A stretch of DNA of 64,000 nucleotides from Variovorax saccharolyticus (GTDB lineage Bacteria; Pseudomonadota; Gammaproteobacteria; Burkholderiales; Burkholderiaceae_C), in the NCBI RefSeq assembly GCF_030316765.1, contig NZ_JASZYT010000001.1, positions 496,001-560,000 of the forward strand. The letters run 5' to 3'. Shown piece by piece: positions 63,411 to 64,000 of the stretch; positions within the stretch are counted from its first letter, which is position 1; each line of letters begins with the position of its first letter. The notes under the pieces were generated by a model. The model ran no database searches, was not told the DNA's origin, and was given only the letters and a program-made list of their open reading frames with translations. The position numbers were made by a program, and so were the translations under genes.

Positions 63411-64000
63411 GGGCGTTCCTTGGGTGAGGTGGAAGAGGTGGGTGAAAGGGCTTGGGTCAGAAGGGCGTCGATCTGCGCGACCCAGGCATCGGGTCGACCG
63501 AGGTGGCGCCCGGCATCCAGCGGCGTCAGGCGGCCGTCGGCGGTGGCCAGCGCGAGGGTCGGAAAACCCTGGCCGCCGATCCGCGCCAGCCATCGGCGGC
63601 TGTCGTCGATGTGCCGCCGGGTCGGCTCGCCGGCCATGAAGTCGAAGGCTTTCGAAAAGGCGGCGCCGTCGAGGCCGAGTTCGGTCGCCAGTGCGCGCAG
63701 CACGGCCGGCTCGGCGATGCGCCGCCCTTCGACATAGTGCGCGTGCTGGACGCGGCGGATCATGTCCAGCCCGCGGCTGGCCTCGGCCTCGGCTGCCAGC
63801 ACCGCGGTCAGCGGCGGTGCGGAGTCCAGCACGGCGCCGCTGTCGTTCAGCAGGCCGTCGAAGTAGGCGGCGCCGAAAGGCTGGCCGCTGAGCTCCGCGA
63901 TGCGGCGGTCGTGCGGCATCACGTAGTCGCGCCACTGAGGCGTGACCGGCCGGCGGTTGCTGCCGGTCAGCATGCCGCCGCCGTGGAATTCGATCGCCAG
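63407..64000 (-). CDS. DsbA-family protein (5' end beyond right edge)
   Basis: The visible 197 residues are the C-terminal part of a DsbA-like thioredoxin-fold protein: FHGGGMLTGSNRRPVTPQWR, YVMPHDRRIAELSGQPFG, then the helical insertion and the cis-Pro segment GGQGFPTLALATADGRL. The N-terminal part, which should hold the CxxC-type motif, lies outside the window, so an internal ATG at 63973 is not the true start. The stop overlaps the start of the NAD(P)-binding protein gene. Confidence 0.88.
   Translation of the reverse strand: MAIEFHGGGMLTGSNRRPVTPQWRDYVMPHDRRIAELSGQPFGAAYFDGLLNDSGAVLDSAPPLTAVLAAEAEASRGLDMIRRVQHAHYVEGRRIAEPAVLRALATELGLDGAAFSKAFDFMAGEPTRRHIDDSRRWLARIGGQGFPTLALATADGRLTPLDAGRHLGRPDAWVAQIDALLTQALSPTSSTSPKERP

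Overview
The window is about 69% G+C, has no insertion sequence, prophage or CRISPR array, and reads as chromosomal DNA of a Burkholderiales betaproteobacterium, most probably Variovorax or a close Comamonadaceae relative. That assignment is inferred from gene content: etfBA beside acyl-CoA dehydrogenase, cydDCABX with a GbsR-type regulator, aroC followed by an MFS gene, tandem glycine riboswitches on gcvTHP, and many aromatic-acid and organic-acid uptake modules. It also rests on typical G+C-rich intergenic repeats. No species-level claim can be made without a database search.

Layout. 1-9.6 kb: 5' part of a MoxR ATPase, an HDAC-family deacetylase, an MscS channel, etfB-etfA, an acyl-CoA dehydrogenase, a nitronate monooxygenase-like protein, an acyltransferase-3 membrane protein and a convergent GT4 glycosyltransferase. 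9.7-17.6 kb: the complete cytochrome bd locus cydD-cydC-cydA-cydB-cydX, a convergent GbsR/MarR regulator, a cupin and an ArsR regulator. Nearly identical palindromes precede cydD and the GbsR gene. 17.7-21 kb: aroC, an MFS transporter and a PfkB sugar kinase.

21.1-30.5 kb: an apparent quinate/shikimate-to-beta-ketoadipate module. It holds two IclR regulators, each divergent from a target (an MHS-type transporter; a shikimate-dehydrogenase-like/dehydroshikimate dehydratase/shikimate-dehydrogenase-like run), then a PcaB homologue, a Bcr/CflA-type transporter and PcaD. PcaR-like boxes lie in the divergent intervals. The PcaB homologue has lost all three signature active-site segments, and protocatechuate dioxygenase is not in the window.

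30.6-39 kb: DsbA-like oxidoreductase, TonB-domain lipoprotein, a LysR/MFS/CMD-family module, tRNA-Gly(GCC), a flavin reductase-like protein, a DUF3014 protein, and an ECF42-type sigma factor with two DGPF (YCII) proteins behind a matching ECF promoter. 39-43.8 kb: gcvT-gcvH-gcvP on the minus strand under a tandem glycine riboswitch. 43.8-49.3 kb: a TRAP transporter with a DenD-like dehydrogenase and a fused osmoprotectant-type ABC protein.

49.4-64 kb: an alpha/beta hydrolase, a ROK-type protein whose motif order indicates a circular permutation, a phospholipase-D/cardiolipin synthase, a GST, a MetE-like methyltransferase, a vanA-vanR-vanB-like demethylase cluster, a five-gene Liv-type ABC transporter with a 21-codon coupling ORF between permease and ATPase, an SRPBCC protein, an NAD(P)-binding protein and a truncated DsbA-like protein at the right edge. 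No interval over 300 bases lacks a gene or RNA element.
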